64,000 bases of DNA, from the NCBI GenBank assembly GCA_005656395.1, contig SRSI01000074.1, positions 1 through 64,000 on the forward strand. The letters run 5' to 3'. This DNA comes from Strongyloides papillosus (Eukaryota; Nematoda; Chromadorea; Rhabditida; Strongyloididae). The notes under the pieces were generated by a model. That model had not been told where the DNA came from. It saw only the letters and a list, made by a program, of their open reading frames with translations, and did no database searches. Below, one piece after another: positions 10,940 to 24,472 of the stretch (the first letter of the stretch is position 1; each line of letters starts with the position of its first letter). The translations under genes were made by a program, and so were the position numbers.

Positions 10940-11489
10940 TTCTTGTAAAAAAATATAAATAAATAAATAACGTTAAAAAATTGGATTAAATAACATTAAT
11001 GTATTTAGTCCATTAAAAATTTTTTATTTATAGTGATATTTTTAACGGATATTATTTTTTAAAGGAAACCTGATATAAAGTCTCGAAATTTAAACATATT
11101 TTATTTTGTGCATACAACTGGTTACTTTTCGAAAAAAACCTTTTTTTTAAAAAAGTTTAATAAATCATTTTTTAAAATTTTGTATCGCAGTATAGGTGAA
11201 AATTACAAGAGACTATAAATTATTACATAAAATTACATTTTACTTTAAAAATTTAATTTTTAGTGCAAAAGATAAATGTTCTTTAGAAAAAGAAAAATTA
11301 TTGAGAAGTTTAATGAAATTTTATCAAATTTAAAGTTTCACTTAATTTTGGAAGAATTGATAAAATTCTTAAAAATACTAGTTCGAATTCTTTTTGGTTT
11401 AAATAAAAATGTAAAGAGACAAGAAGTTAGGATTTAAATATAAATTTTATTTGGGAATTTTATAAATAATGTATCCACACAAAGAAAAA

Positions 11490-11770
11490 ATTCGACAGAT
11501 TTTGGCAATTCTTCATAAAATGTCACACCTATTAAAAAAATTAAATTTTACTGAAATTTCAAAGATATTTAGCGATAACAACACTGTCTCAAACGACGCA
11601 AAATATTAGATTGTTGCATAATTTTTGTGTTTTTTTTTGCAAAAATACATATGCTTGACATTTTTAAGTAATCTAACTTTTATTTAATCTTAATATTTTG
11701 TATGATATTACGATCATTTTAGATGCTAACTTGTTTTTTACAATATATCATGAACTACGTTATTAGAAGT
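11490..11770 (+). repeat. Dispersed repeat R, right-arm copy
   Basis: This is related to 4840-5140 and 7755-8060 and mirrored at 2430-2720. It lies upstream of the intact GT92 gene, so it may overlap that gene's regulatory region. Confidence 0.6.
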
Positions 11771-12116
11771 CTATTTGATATAAAGTTGTTAGTTTTTTAA
11801 CAAAAATCATTCTTTTAAACAATCTAATAACAAAAATGAGTTTAAAAATTTCATAATATTAATGATGAAAAATAATAAATATTGAACCACACAAAGTATT
11901 ATTAATTTAAAATAATATTTTAGTATTTATCCTTTTTTTAAAATTGAAATATATAAAAATTATTTTTTACTATGAATAAAAAATAGCTAATATTCTATAA
12001 CTTTCCATAAGCTTAATTTTTTTAGAAATGATTTTTAAAAGGATTATAAAAAATTTAAACTTTCAGATGATTATAAATTTGCAAGAAAATAAAATTTATA
12101 ATAACCAGCTTTATAC

Positions 12117-12151
12117 CTGCCTTCGGCAGTTCACGACTGCTCCGCAGAGCA
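12117..12151. repeat. Two adjacent short hairpins, right-arm copy
   Basis: CTGCC-TTC-GGCAG (12117-12129) and TGCTC-CGCA-GAGCA (12138-12151) are the mirror of 2032-2066. Stem sequences are unchanged between the copies. Confidence 0.7.
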
Positions 12152-13534
12152 TTTTTTTTTAAATATTTTTATTTTAGGTTATTAATCAAAATATTTATAT
12201 AGAAAAATTGTTGCATTAACCTACATATTATGGAAAAGTAAAATAACCGAAAAAAATACATTGATATAGAAGATTAATATGTTAAATATTTCTATGTTTT
12301 AAGCCATTTTATAACATATACACTTATTGAACCTGTTTAGTCAAATAAAAAATTTACCCATAAAAAGAATTTAATTTATATCCAAAAGGTGAAAAAAATT
12401 GAATATTTGAATCATTCTAAGTAAATATTTGAGTAAATACCCACTATATTTTTGAAATTGGTAAAAAAAATTGTATCATTCTTCTATTAACTACTTATTT
12501 TCCCTCATTTTACAAATATGTAAGTGAGAAAAAGCAAAAAAAAACTAGTACCTAAAATAACTTCTTTCATTTCTAAACTAAAAACTTCGTTATAGTTTCA
12601 CATTTTGAATCAGACTTCGATCTATGTACTAAATTTAGTTTTATTTATTTGAAACAACATTTTAATTTTTACTGAAAAATGGTCATCATCTTCTAGTCGG
12701 TAATTTGACTAATTTGTTTAATATTGCAATTTCCTCATATTAAATACTTTTACATTCTAAATAAGTCAGAATCCAAAAAATTTAATTAACTCTTCAAAAA
12801 GTTCTGAAACAAAACTATACAAAAACTTGTCCAAAAAGTGTTGTTTTCTAAAAATAATTTACCGCTTATGAACCAAAAGTTCTGAGACCTATTCTTCCCC
12901 TAAGTTGAAAAAAATACATCAAATAACGATTAAATCATACAAGTCGATCAAGTTTGAAAAGAGTAATTTCTAAAACAAAATTGATTTTTACAAAAAAAAT
13001 GGAAAAAAGCAAAAATGTTGAAATTCAAATTAACATAAATTCTTTCATTCTTAAGCTTTAAACTTCGTTAGACTAGACTTTTATTTTTTAAGTTAGACTT
13101 AGCTCTATATAACAGATACTATGTTATTTGTTTTCATCAAATCATGACTAAGTTATAGCTATTTAACTTTAAAAATTTTTTTTCAAAATGGTCACCACTC
13201 TTTGGACCATAACTCGGGCAATTTTTAGTACATTTTCATAGTATTGTGTTTCCCCATATTCTGGCATTAGACCTTTCGAATGATATATAAACCATTGTAT
13301 CCTATCTATTTTAAAATAACGTTATCCTCTGGTCAAAACCATACTAAAAAAGGGGTCAAAAGGGTGTTTTTTGATAATAACTTGACCAAATTTTGACCAA
13401 AAATTTTTGGAACTTATTCACCCCCTCTAGTTAAAAAAGACGCATCTTTGGCTGTTCACTCATAAAAATCTGTTAGATTTAAAAACAGTTATGAGAGAGA
13501 CAAAATTTTTTTTCTTATTTATTTTTATCATACA

Positions 13535-13870
13535 TTTAAACCATTCAAACATATTAATAAAAATATTGTGATATGTTAATAAATATTCTTTATGAAAGCA
13601 ATTATAATTTATTAAATTTAAAAAAATTTCTATTAAGTATTTGAGAGGTATTATAGAAAACAACTTACGTATCAAGATAAAAATAATATCATAGAAAAAT
13701 AGCGACCTATACTAATTAATTTCTCAATTATTGTTTCAATAATCATGGAAAAAATATTTGAGATAGAATTAGTTGCAAGTCAAAAAAATTGGAACCTATT
13801 AAGTGCTACAAATTCACTACTTTTTATATTGACCTGTGTACCACTTTTTTGTGCATAACCGTTGTTTAGT
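13535..13870. repeat. Half foldback element, copy c
   Basis: One arm plus the centre of the element seen at 119-647 is present here in the same orientation. Examples are TAGAAAACAACTTACGT near 13650 and AGTCAAAAAAATT near 13780. The second arm is missing. It closes the repeat island, and unique gene sequence starts at about 14000. Confidence 0.6.
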
Positions 13871-14030
13871 ATCATCATTCAAGAATAATTAAATTATATA
13901 ATTTATTTTTAATAGATGTATAAAGATACATAAACAAAATAAAAAAAAATTATTATTTGTAAAGTTTTTTTACCATAAAAATTTAATTACACCGGAAAGA
14001 AACAGCTTCTTAAGATAAAAAAATTGAAAA

Positions 14031-17000
14031 TTATTTTTGAATCTTCCTTATAGACAGATTTATTTTACCTTCAGGTAGGGCTTTAAGCAACTTCCAAGCA
14101 TCAAGATATGTCATACCTTCCAAAGATGTATCTTCAACTTTTTCTAAAATATCACCTGCTGTAATCAAGCCACTCTTCAAGGCTTCGCCACCATTAAAAA
14201 GTCTTTTAACAATAATAGGCCTGTTTCCATATGAAGAGTCAACACCACCATCCAAACTAAAACCAACACCAATAGTATTTTTTGTCAACGATACAACTAT
14301 TGGTGCTTCTGAGTATGTAAATAAATTAGGATCACCATTAAAGGTATTCTCACTTTCATTAAAAATAACGGAAGATGACAGACGGAATGTCTTAAATTTA
14401 TTCAATCTTCCCGCTACAACAGTAACAGTTTTTGCTGGAGCTTTCAATTCTTTCCTAGCATCAGCAGCAGACATATTTACTGTTGATTTTCCTTGTATGT
14501 AAAATAGTCTATCACCCTTAAGGAGAGTACCCTCTCTATCAGCAACTGATCCTGTTATAACTCTTTGTATCGTTATAGTTGATACATTTGAGGTTGATTC
14601 GGCACCAGTCAAAATTATTCCAACACTACCATCTATAATTCCAGCTACCCGAGTCATATTAACAACGAAAAGTTCATACTCCTCAAATTGATCTTTTAAT
14701 ACTTCTTGTAACTCTTCTATTTGAAACTGCGTCAAGTTTGGTAATCTCTGACTATTACTCAATCTTGATACACTACGACTACTATAATTACTATCAATAA
14801 TATCTGTAGTTGGAGAGATTTTTTGTTCATCACTCTGCTTAATATTTTCGATAGCTACATATTGATGTTTAGTATTTTCAATTGGTTTGTTGTTAATCGA
14901 TTCATCTGTAGTGGTATTTGCAGTAGAAGTGGTAAAATAACAATTTTCTTTTTTGTTCTCTATGTTACAAGATGATGGTGGAAATAGATTAAATTTTTCA
15001 ATTGTTGGTACTGGTGTAGAATTTCTAGAAGAAATTGTGCTAGAATTACTAGTTATATTTGGTAATATATCATCTTCTTTTATAATGTTAGAAATTTCTT
15101 TACTTTTTGTTGATAGGTTAGTCTTAGATATTGTTGAAATAGGAGATGACGTTTTATTAGCATCATAATTGTCCTTTTCTAACAGCTCTTTTAAAGCTGG
15201 AGAAATAATTTCCTTTGTTGGCGATGGTTCTCTATATTTCTCTGCTAAACTTTTAAATTTATCTTCACTAATGTAGGTGGAATTTATCTCATCTGGTACT
15301 TCTCTTTTTGATAGAGAAATATTTGGTAAATTATTAATATTTTGACTATTAATAATTGTTCCTGAGCATCGATCCTGCTCGATAATGAAATCCTCTTGTA
15401 ATATAATCTCCGAGATAGAATCCTTATCTGTTTGGAATAATTCCACTGATTCCTTTCCTTCATCACTTCTTCTTATTGTTATATTTTCAACCTCTTCATC
15501 TGAATCTTCAATTCCAATATTTCCTGATTGAAACTTTTGAATCAACGACGAAACCTTTGGTTTTATTTTTTTGGGTGAAGTAATTCCATCACCATCTTCA
15601 ATAGATTTGTCCTGTTTGTCAGTATCATCTGAACTGTAAATAATACTAGCACGACTAAATATTTTATTAGTTTTCAGGCAATTAATGTCATCCGAAAACG
15701 CTGAGGTATTATTAAACATTTTCGGTTTTGGTGGAACAGCAGGTCCCGTTCTCCCACCAGTTGGTAGAACAATTTTATTCAACACCAGATTTTGACTGAA
15801 AATATTATAATAATTTCGAAAAATAAAAAGAAATATTAAACGTACTTTTTAGACATTTTACAATCCATATAACCATACAAAGTATTGGAATTTCTGCCTC
15901 TCATATAATAATCTGTTGTTTCACCAAACATTTTATCACCATTTAAATGAGTTTTTGTACAATTATTAATTTGATCAACAAATCCTCCCTCTTTAGATGA
16001 GTTAATATTTTTCCCTATATCAACACTATCTGGTGTTCTAGCAAAGACACTCTTATATGTTGTGGTAGGTGAAGAAGATGTAGTATTGTAAGCAGCAGAT
16101 GCTAAAATAAAATTATGTCTTATATAATGTTAAAGAAATGCTATAGTATGTATTGTTTATACTAAAATAATAACATATAAAGATTTATCTATTCGAAATA
16201 AACAAGTAGAAAGATTTTATAAATTTTCTCTGCACTATATTATTAATATACAAAATTTAAAAGAGGAGTTTAAAAATCTCTACAAAATTCATATAAAAAA
16301 GATTTAACTGTCAAACAGTAACATGTATGTGCATTTGAAACAAAAGAAATACAAATCTCCCCCTAAGTATTTGATTGGTTTTTTTCTGTCAATTGTCATT
16401 TTATAAACAACTTACTTTTTGAGTAATTAATCGGAACTGGAACTGGCGACGTTGATACTTTCATAAGACTTTTACTTTTGACAGTTGTTGTATGATCATT
16501 CTGAAATCCTGAATCCTCACTATGTGTTGGAGAATGAGGATCTGGAGAAATAGATGAGGTAGAGGAAGTATTAATAAGAGACAACAAAGGAGAACAGGCG
16601 CCTTGCACTTCTTTTTTAGAAAAATTCTTTTTAGTTATATCACTTGATTGATTAAAGGAACTCTCTTTATTTTCTCTATCCTCTATTTTATTTATTATTT
16701 CATTAATTGACATTTCGGTAGAGTTAACTGAAGGTTGGTCTAAAAAAATGCAAATTAACTTCGTTATCTAAATGAATAGTCGATAAAAAAACAAGATTGG
16801 AAAGAAAACATATAGAGAAAAATGACTATTTAAGGACAGCATTGAAATTTTAAACACGAGATCCCAAAAAATAGTATGCCGCTAAAGAAAAAAAGTCTCA
16901 TTTACTATCCTTAGGTAAATATGTAATAAAGGTGCTAGAAATACTATCCTAAAACAACTTCTGTCAAAAACAAAAATTTATTTCGTAATACTTTTATACT

Positions 17001-20000
17001 GTCCTCATTGACTTTTTTTTTCTCAGAAAAAAGTACAGAGGATAAAAAGGGGCGTTAAAAGACTGTTGTAAACATAATTAATTATCGAACAGAAAAACCT
17101 AGAAAGTAATAATATAATATATGCTTACCTGTTTTTCTAGATGACATTTGATAGTTGACCGTTTCACAAAGATAATCACTTGTTAAATATTGAGGAATAT
17201 TTGATAATGACAATGGTAATTTGTCAAAGGATGACTCTGATTCTAGAATAAGTGGTAAAAAAGTATTATTGTTGGACTTTAATATAATAAAAATATATAC
17301 TTACCTGTTGTTATGGTTTGATAGTCACTCTCAAGAGCCTCTTGATTATCTTTTTTAATGCCTTTGTGTTTTTCTACTGATAGATGATTATACCTTCTTA
17401 TATCCAAATATGGTTGCTTTGTTGTGGCGATGTCACTGGACCAAGGTATTTTCGATATTCTATAAAAATTAAAAGTTATTATTATAATGTTAGTGTAATA
17501 AAAACGATAAAAACTACTTTTTATATGGTGTACTGACGACTAAATTTAGAAGAAGAGGAGCACATTGAAATAATGATAAGCATTCAATTCTTTTACATTT
17601 ATGTACATCAGTTCCGTTAATCTTCCAAATACGATCACCAGGTGCGAGACCTTGTATATGTGATATTGAATCTTCATCTATTTGTTCTACTGTTACACAA
17701 AGAACTCTAAAATTAATAGTTTTATATTACTTGGAGTTATATTGTATAGAGAGTGAGAATAAAATAAAATAGTTGTAAAAGTGATTAGAATTAATAAACA
17801 ATTATAGTATTATATTTTCTTAGATATTTTCAAATATGGAATTTTTAAATAATAATAAGTTGTCCTTACCTTTCATCTTCTTCATCTGACTCGATTGCTA
17901 CACCTAATCCTAATCGTTCTTTTGAATGTTGTCTTTTTAATATTACAACTCTTTCCATTGTATAATTGTTATTATTTTGTAGATTATTTAATAATTTCTT
18001 TTTACCAATTCCGAATAAATACTTTTTCTTGTTATTAAAATGATGATGACAAAAATTTAGTTGTTGTTGATTTAAATTTTTGATTTTCGGTTTATTAAAA
18101 TTAATCAAACTTTTGGTTCTGGTATTATTGAAAAAAGAATATGGTTCTTTTGGTAACGGATTTCTTTTAGTTTTTGATAAAGTAAAGGAATTGTAAATAT
18201 TAGTAAAAAAATTAGATCTTGTAATTAATGTTGACGAAATATTAAGAGATTCCAAATTTGATTTCGTTTCAGTTAGGCAAATATTAGAATAAGGACATGA
18301 AATATTCTATAATATATGTTTTAAATTATATAATTTGTAAAGAAAGTTTAAAATTTTGGTATTTGAAGATAAAATATTATACAAAATATATTTCATGTTA
18401 ACAGAATTTGATAAAAGGATCCTTTTATTAAAAATATGTCTTTTAATAAAATAGTTATTTACTGGATATAAATTATTATGGCAATAATTTAACTATCAAC
18501 AGTTGTTTATGGGGGATCCGACCAAGTGGATCTAATTAAATTTAAGTATCTTTATGAAATATTGTATGGAATTTATATAGATAACATTTGGAATAACAAA
18601 AGTAAATTAAAAGATATTGTATTGCATACTTTTGATACATTTATCAGTAAGAGATAAAGACTAAATTTAGTATATAAAATAATGATATAATGAGTTGACA
18701 AATGATGGATCATGGCGATTAAAAAAGATTGGTACGATAATGGAAAGCTTAACAAAATATAACGATTATAAAAGTAAAATTTTTAACTATTGTGTGCTTT
18801 GAAATACAGGTAATAAATATATTTTTAATAATAATAAATAAAAAGAATTATAAAAACATATATTCTGTGTACTTATAAATGTGTGTAATACAATAGTAAA
18901 AATGAAGCATTTTATCATTTAAGAATATAATAAAGATATGTATAATTAACTACCACTTTTGCAATAGCAATAACTGATATCTATAAGAAGGTGAATGATT
19001 ATATCTCAACTTGGATATATAATAAATAGGGTGAATATAATAAAATTATATTATCTTAATAGTTTAGATGATCTTCACACTTTAACCTGAATACAAAAAG
19101 AAATATGAGTAATAGAGTGAAAATATAATAATGATAAGTTATGTCATTATATGTATATATATTTCGTTATTATTAATGATATCAAATAGTAAAAAGTGAA
19201 TATTATATATTTCTATAATTGTATGTCAAAGTACTATAATAAATTTTTATTTAAAATATTTATAAATTTTAAAAGAAAATTGTTATTATTTTGTAAAATA
19301 AATAAAATAAAAAGTTTTCAAAGTATAGAAAATTTTAATAATAACTTACATTTTCCATTATATTCATTTCATTGCTGAATGAGTCTTCTTTCTCATCTTC
19401 AAAAATTACTTGATAATATTGTTCTTCTTCTTCAAATGTGATCACTTTCTTGCAATTGGTGCTAATATTTACGTTTTTCTCATTTAATTTTTCAATTTTA
19501 CTTTCATTCTGAATATTATTATTTATTTTTTCTTGATTGCAACTTTGATAAATTTTTAATACGTTATCTAAATCCAGCTTTTCATTATATACATCATCGC
19601 TACAAACACTTGATTTTGTATCGTTATTTGAAGAGCAATAATTGGACTTGTTTTTTTTTCTCTTTGCAATAGTTAATACAAGACTACAACGTCCATACTT
19701 TTTTAATATTTTTACACTTTCTTCGTGTGTTTTTCCACGTAAAGAAATTCCATTCACAGACAATATTTCGTCACCTATTTAAACAACATTATTTGATAAG
19801 AATATATGATTTAAAAAATTTTAACATACCAGGTTCAAGAAGACCACTTTTACTAGCGACTCCATTTTGACAAATGGTTTTGACGAATATTCCTAGAGGT
19901 CCTTTTGGGGAATCTATTCCGCCAACAATACTAAAACCAAAATTTTTCTTAAAATTTTGTTGATTAGTAGTATAGGAATTATCTTTTTTTATTTTTGTGT

Positions 20001-20115
20001 TAAATGGACTAGTGTCTTTAAAATTCCTGTACAAAATAATTGTTTGTATTATCTGTCCATTTCTGGATGTTGTAGCTGGAGGTTCTTTTAAATTAATTTT
20101 CTTCAAATTAGCCAT
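14031..20115 (-). CDS. Four-PDZ-domain scaffold protein
   Basis: Nine exons join in frame: 20115-19830, 19774-19350, 18306-17870, 17706-17518, 17459-17305, 17242-17129, 16739-16416, 16101-15846 and 15795-14031, giving 1316 residues. PDZ1 (about 57-133) has the carboxylate loop FGFSIVGG, and its GDEILSVNG strand crosses the first splice. PDZ2 (about 355-443) has LGLGVAI and GDRIWKING. PDZ3 (about 1100-1192) has GIILTG and GDRLFYIQG. PDZ4 (about 1224-1314) has VGFSLDGG and GDILEKVED and ends two residues before the stop. Between PDZ2 and PDZ3 lies a long Ser/Thr/Asn-rich, probably disordered linker. Paired C-terminal PDZ domains after a long linker recall pro-IL-16/PDZD2 proteins. PAR-3 is less likely because its PDZ domains are not C-terminal. 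The first exon assumes the ATG at 20115; an upstream exon cannot be excluded. It presumably acts as a cortical or junctional scaffold, by family inference. Confidence 0.83.
18307..19349 (-). other. Long intron of the PDZ gene
   Basis: This 1.04-kb intron stands out because the gene's other introns are mostly under 120 bases and none exceeds about 320. It contains a 14-base perfect palindrome AAAAGGATCCTTTT near 18414 and a small hairpin GATCC-8-GGATC near 18515. Nothing coding is seen. It could host an enhancer or an alternative promoter for the C-terminal three PDZ domains. Confidence 0.6.
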
Positions 20116-22681
20116 ATAAAATTTGAGAAGACCTTAGGATGATAAAATATATTTCTCATGAAATATTGCGAATAAAATAAGCGGTAACTTTAGCATGAGA
20201 TTTATTAAATATATTTCTAGATCTTATAAATATAATTTAAAATTATTTTATTCTTCAATAATTTGATTAAATTTGTGTGATTAATAACAAGTGTTTTAAA
20301 CACTAATAAATAAAAGTTTTAATAAATTTCCAATTAGATTGTTAAAATGATATGTGGTATCTAAAAAATTATAATATAAAATTAATAGATATATAAAAAG
20401 AACATGACCATAATATTTACAAATAAATAGTATTTCATATAAAGAAAATTGATAAAAGAAACTTTTTGAGTCTGAATTGAGGTCAGGCTGAGATTATATC
20501 AGAGTAATGAAAATTCTATAATTCATCTTTACTTTTCATTGCTAATCACAAGTCATCACCTCACAGTAGTTGACAAAATAGGTAAATAATATAAACAGAA
20601 TTAATTTAAATGTTTATTGCTATGACAGTTAGGAATATATGGAAAATCAAATGAAAAATCAGTAATCGTATTAATCTGGTTTAAATTAAATATATATTTA
20701 ATGAAATCTTCGTCCATTGAGGTTAAAGTTAGAAAGTTATATTGCGTATATCGTTTATCTATATTTTTATTGTATATGTTATCATTTTAAACAATAAACA
20801 TATATATATCATTCAAGGATAATGTACCATTCAACAATAATAACAAACTACTAGCTATATCTCTCTGATTTATTTAACATAATAATGCAAAGGTCATTTT
20901 TATGATAATTTATTCACCTAACCTATATATGCTTCTATCAGTTTAACAAAATTTTAATTGCATTGTAAATTAAATGAGGTATACTGAAATCGGAAGTTTT
21001 GATTTGTCAATTAAAATAATGTATGTTATTATTCCAGGCAGCAATATCTTCCAATAAAAGTTAATCTAAAAAGTCTACTTATATAAATGGAAGAAATACT
21101 GGTAAATATATACATATATTAACCAAATGATATCTATAAAACATATTGGGATATTAAATAACATTATTTGGTTTATGGAACTTTAGTCTCAATAAACTTC
21201 AACTTTTGTTTTTGTTACTATATAAACACTTCACGGTATGAAGATTCCATTGACAATAAAATATTTACAACTTTAATATATCAAAAAGATTAATTAATTG
21301 AAAAATGAGATACTCTGTTGTTGGGGATGCAATTGTTTTAACAAGTATTTTTTTCTAATTTACTATTATATATCTTTTGTTTATCTTTGACATAAAGAAC
21401 TTAATGTCCACAAATCATTAAATATACTAATTTTTGATGTAAACATAAGAATTTTAAATTTTTTAAAATAAAAATCTATCATTTTTTAATTCCTAAATTA
21501 TATATTTTAAATAAGTTAAAATTTTGCATCAAAAGAAATTAATAAGATAAAAACACGACAAATATATAATCTGTGAATCTTACAAAAAAATAAAAATTTA
21601 GCTAATATAATACTCTAAAGTCTGTTTATTTTAAAAGGTATACCCTCATTTGCTTTTAAGATCATAGTTTTAAAATAAAAAAAATTTTATTAGGCCACAC
21701 AACACCAAGTTGCCTAGAAATTTTTTGTTATTTTGTTTAAGGGATCTTATTTTTATTTTCTAAAAAAATTCAAATTTTTATTTAAATAAATAATTTTTAT
21801 TAATAATATAAATAATGTAGAAAGAGTAATTAAGGACAATATAGAAAAATTAAAAAATATAATCCTATTTTTTGTTTTATATAATATGATGCTAATATCA
21901 AGTATGTTATTTTTCTTATCTAATATTTTTAAAAGTTGTTGCAATAGAAAAATATTATGATATGATAGAGATCTTTAATTATTTTCAGTTAGTTCTTTCT
22001 GGATTTTAACATTATAAAATAGAACACTTTAGTGAGTGATAATTATCATATTCACGATTTTATTAAATATTTTCTAAAGTAAATTAACCAGCATTTAATA
22101 ACATTCTATATCTTATTGAGCCTAATTTTCATACAATTTTCATGTTCGTTCGTTTTAAATTATTTTTTATATAGAAACTCGTAACATCGCTGTTTTTTTA
22201 TTAGTTACAATTTTATTGTTATATAAATTTCCTCATTGTTGTTTTGCATAAGTGTCCATCAAATAATAAAAGTAATCTGAATTGCTATAAGAAGATATAT
22301 AAATTCAAAATCTTGTAGCTCTATTGGTTCATCTTTTATAAAATCCTAATAACTATTTCTACGTGTTTACAAATTAAAGTATAATTTAAACTATGAATGA
22401 ATTTGAAACCCTATTCAATGTGAAATTCAATTGACATTTCTGTATGAAAACTAGACACTATCGATACTGTTTACATTTAATATAAAAATAACCTTAATTT
22501 TTTTTATATATTTTTTGAAGCGTGAATCAACATCTCACCCAAAATTGTTCTACGGTTATAACTTAAATACCAAACTCATAATGTCTCCTAAAACGACAGC
22601 CTTATTTTATAGTTGGAAACATTGGAGCAAAGTACTTATAGTTAAAATTTCTGATTTAAATTTTTAATACTTTGTATAAAA
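20116..22681. other. Intergenic, divergent promoters, no gene seen
   Basis: This 2.57-kb AT-rich gap separates the 5' ends of the PDZ gene (minus) and pescadillo (plus), so it must hold both promoters. Short ORFs in it have low-complexity composition and I do not accept them. No RNA gene was recognised. Confidence 0.5.
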
Positions 22682-24314
22682 ATGGTTAGAGCTAAGAAGA
22701 AGGTGAGTTTCATAATCTATGATATCCGTATATTTATTACTTTAGTATACCAGTGGTAATGCTGCCAACTTCATTGATCGTGCTGAAGCTATAGCCAAAC
22801 TCCAAGTTACATTCGATGAATTTACTCGACTTTGTGTACTAAAAGGTATTTATCCAAGAGAACCAAGAAATAGAAGAAAAGCTGCCAAGGGAGTCAGTAC
22901 AAATAAGATTTTCTACAATATCCGTGATATTAAATTTCTAGCTAATGAACCACTAATAAATACTCTCAGACAATATAATGCTTTTGTAAAAAAAGTTGCA
23001 AAAGTAAAAGGAAGAAATGAAAAAGAAAAGTTAGAACGTTTGGTAGAAGCTGAACCAGAATTTAATGTAGAGCATCTTGTTAAGGAACGTTACCCAACTT
23101 TTGATATGGCTGTAAGAGATTTGGATGATTGTTTATCAGTCGTATTTGCTTTTGCCACACTTCCAAAGGATGTCAAAATTGGAGAGAAAATTATTGAAGA
23201 TTGTAGACGTTTGTCATCAGAATTTATGCACTATGTAATTGAGTCAAAATCTCTCAGAAAGACATTCGTTTCAATTAAAGGAATTTATTACCAAGCAGAA
23301 ATTTTGGGTGAAAAAGTTACTTGGATTGTTGGACATGAAAGACCAATAGGCGGACTTCCAGATGTTGATTTTACAATCATGAAAAATTTCGCTCATTTCT
23401 ACACAACTGCACTTCGTTTTATAAATTTCAAACTTTATAAGAATATCGGATTATTTTACCCACCAGAATTTGATTCAGGAAAAATTGTCAAAGGAGATTT
23501 AGATGATGAAGAGAAGATGTACTCATTAGCCAAACCACTTGCTCGTGCAGATCAAGAAGAAGAGTGTGTGTTGGATGACTTTGATGATGAAACAACAAAT
23601 GCTGTTATTGAACAAGTTAATGCTAGGAAAAAACTAAGGAAACTTTTTGATGGATGCTTTTTCTATTTAAATAGAGAAGTTCCAAAAGAGGCTTTAGCTT
23701 TTGTTATTAGATCTGGAGGTGGTTCAGTAACATGGGATGGATGTATTGCCAATCCTTTACCTTTAACATCAACACAAATTACTCATCATATTATTGATAG
23801 ACCATTAAAAGAAGCTAACATTTCAAGAGCCTACATCCAACCACAATGGGTATTTGACTCATTTAACGTAGGAGAGAAATTACCTTATGAAAAATATTTA
23901 CCAGGAGTTAAATTACCAGCACATTTGTCACCATTTGTTGAGGAGAGCGTTGGAGACTACATTCCAACAGAAAGACTTGAACAATTGAAAATGGATGGAA
24001 AGGATATATCTAAATTCGTTGCAGCTGAAGTTGTTAAACCTCCTTCGCAGATTGCTTCTAAAACATTAGAGGAAAAAAAGAAGAAGAAAGAGAAAGTGGG
24101 AGGAATGCATGTTGAGACTGGTAAAGTTTATAAAGAAAGTACTGAATCTAAGATAGCTGAGGTACAGTCAGTTAAAAAGATGCAGGAAATGATGATTCCT
24201 AAGAAGCACAAACGTGTATACAAGAAGATGACGTTCGGAATAAAACGTAAGGAAAAAGAAGTTAAAAAACTTGTTGCAAAGAAGAAAAAATTAGAAGAAA
24301 CTGATGTTAATTAA
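22682..24314 (+). CDS. PES1: Pescadillo homolog (ribosome biogenesis)
   Basis: Exons are 22682-22702 (seven codons, MVRAKKK) and 22746-24314, giving 529 residues. The N-terminal pescadillo domain is clear: NFIDRAEAIAKLQ, then FTRLCVLKGIYPREPRNRRK. A BRCT domain spans about 303-395 (KLRKLFDGCFFYLNREVPKE to SRAYIQPQWVFDS). A Lys-rich tail from about 450 fits nucleolar targeting. Pescadillo forms the PeBoW complex with BOP1 and WDR12 and is needed for 27S/32S pre-rRNA processing and 60S assembly; the C. elegans counterpart is lpd-7. The 43-base first intron immediately follows a minimal first exon. The gene converges with parkin, with 158 bases between stops. The ribosomal protein L9 gene lies 1.9 kb away, with no evident link. 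Confidence 0.96.
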
Positions 24315-24472
24315 TTCATTCTTTGTTACAGTTATTTTTCCAAGTTTTTCTTTATTTACTACTTTTATTGTATCTTAATTTTGTTATGTTTTTGTTTTTG
24401 ACCTGTATCTCTAGATTATGTAATAATAAGTACGCTAAGACTATTTATTGTTTAATAAAAACAAAAAAAAAT

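Larger units (their letters stand above)
9350..13700. repeat. Giant inverted repeat, right arm
   Basis: This is the reverse complement of about 480-4830. It carries the intact GT92 gene (9467-10939), an R copy (11490-11770), the hairpin pair (12117-12151) and the tandem units (about 12550-13500). Beyond about 13210 the match to the left arm weakens sharply. Confidence 0.9.

Noticed and set aside
13460..13675. 71-codon minus-strand ORF
   Set aside because: It lies wholly in the repeat island and foldback arm, and has low-complexity Ile/Asn/Lys composition.
14953..15168. Plus-strand ORF opposite the PDZ gene
   Set aside because: It is a shadow of a well-supported exon; the opposite frame has clear PDZ homology in continuous reading.
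18573..18755. 60-codon minus-strand ORF in the long PDZ-gene intron
   Set aside because: It begins and ends without splice sites that keep frame, and the gene joins correctly without it.
14031..20115. PAR-3 identity for the multi-PDZ protein
   Set aside because: PAR-3 has three PDZ domains in its middle and an N-terminal oligomerisation domain; here two PDZ domains are C-terminal.
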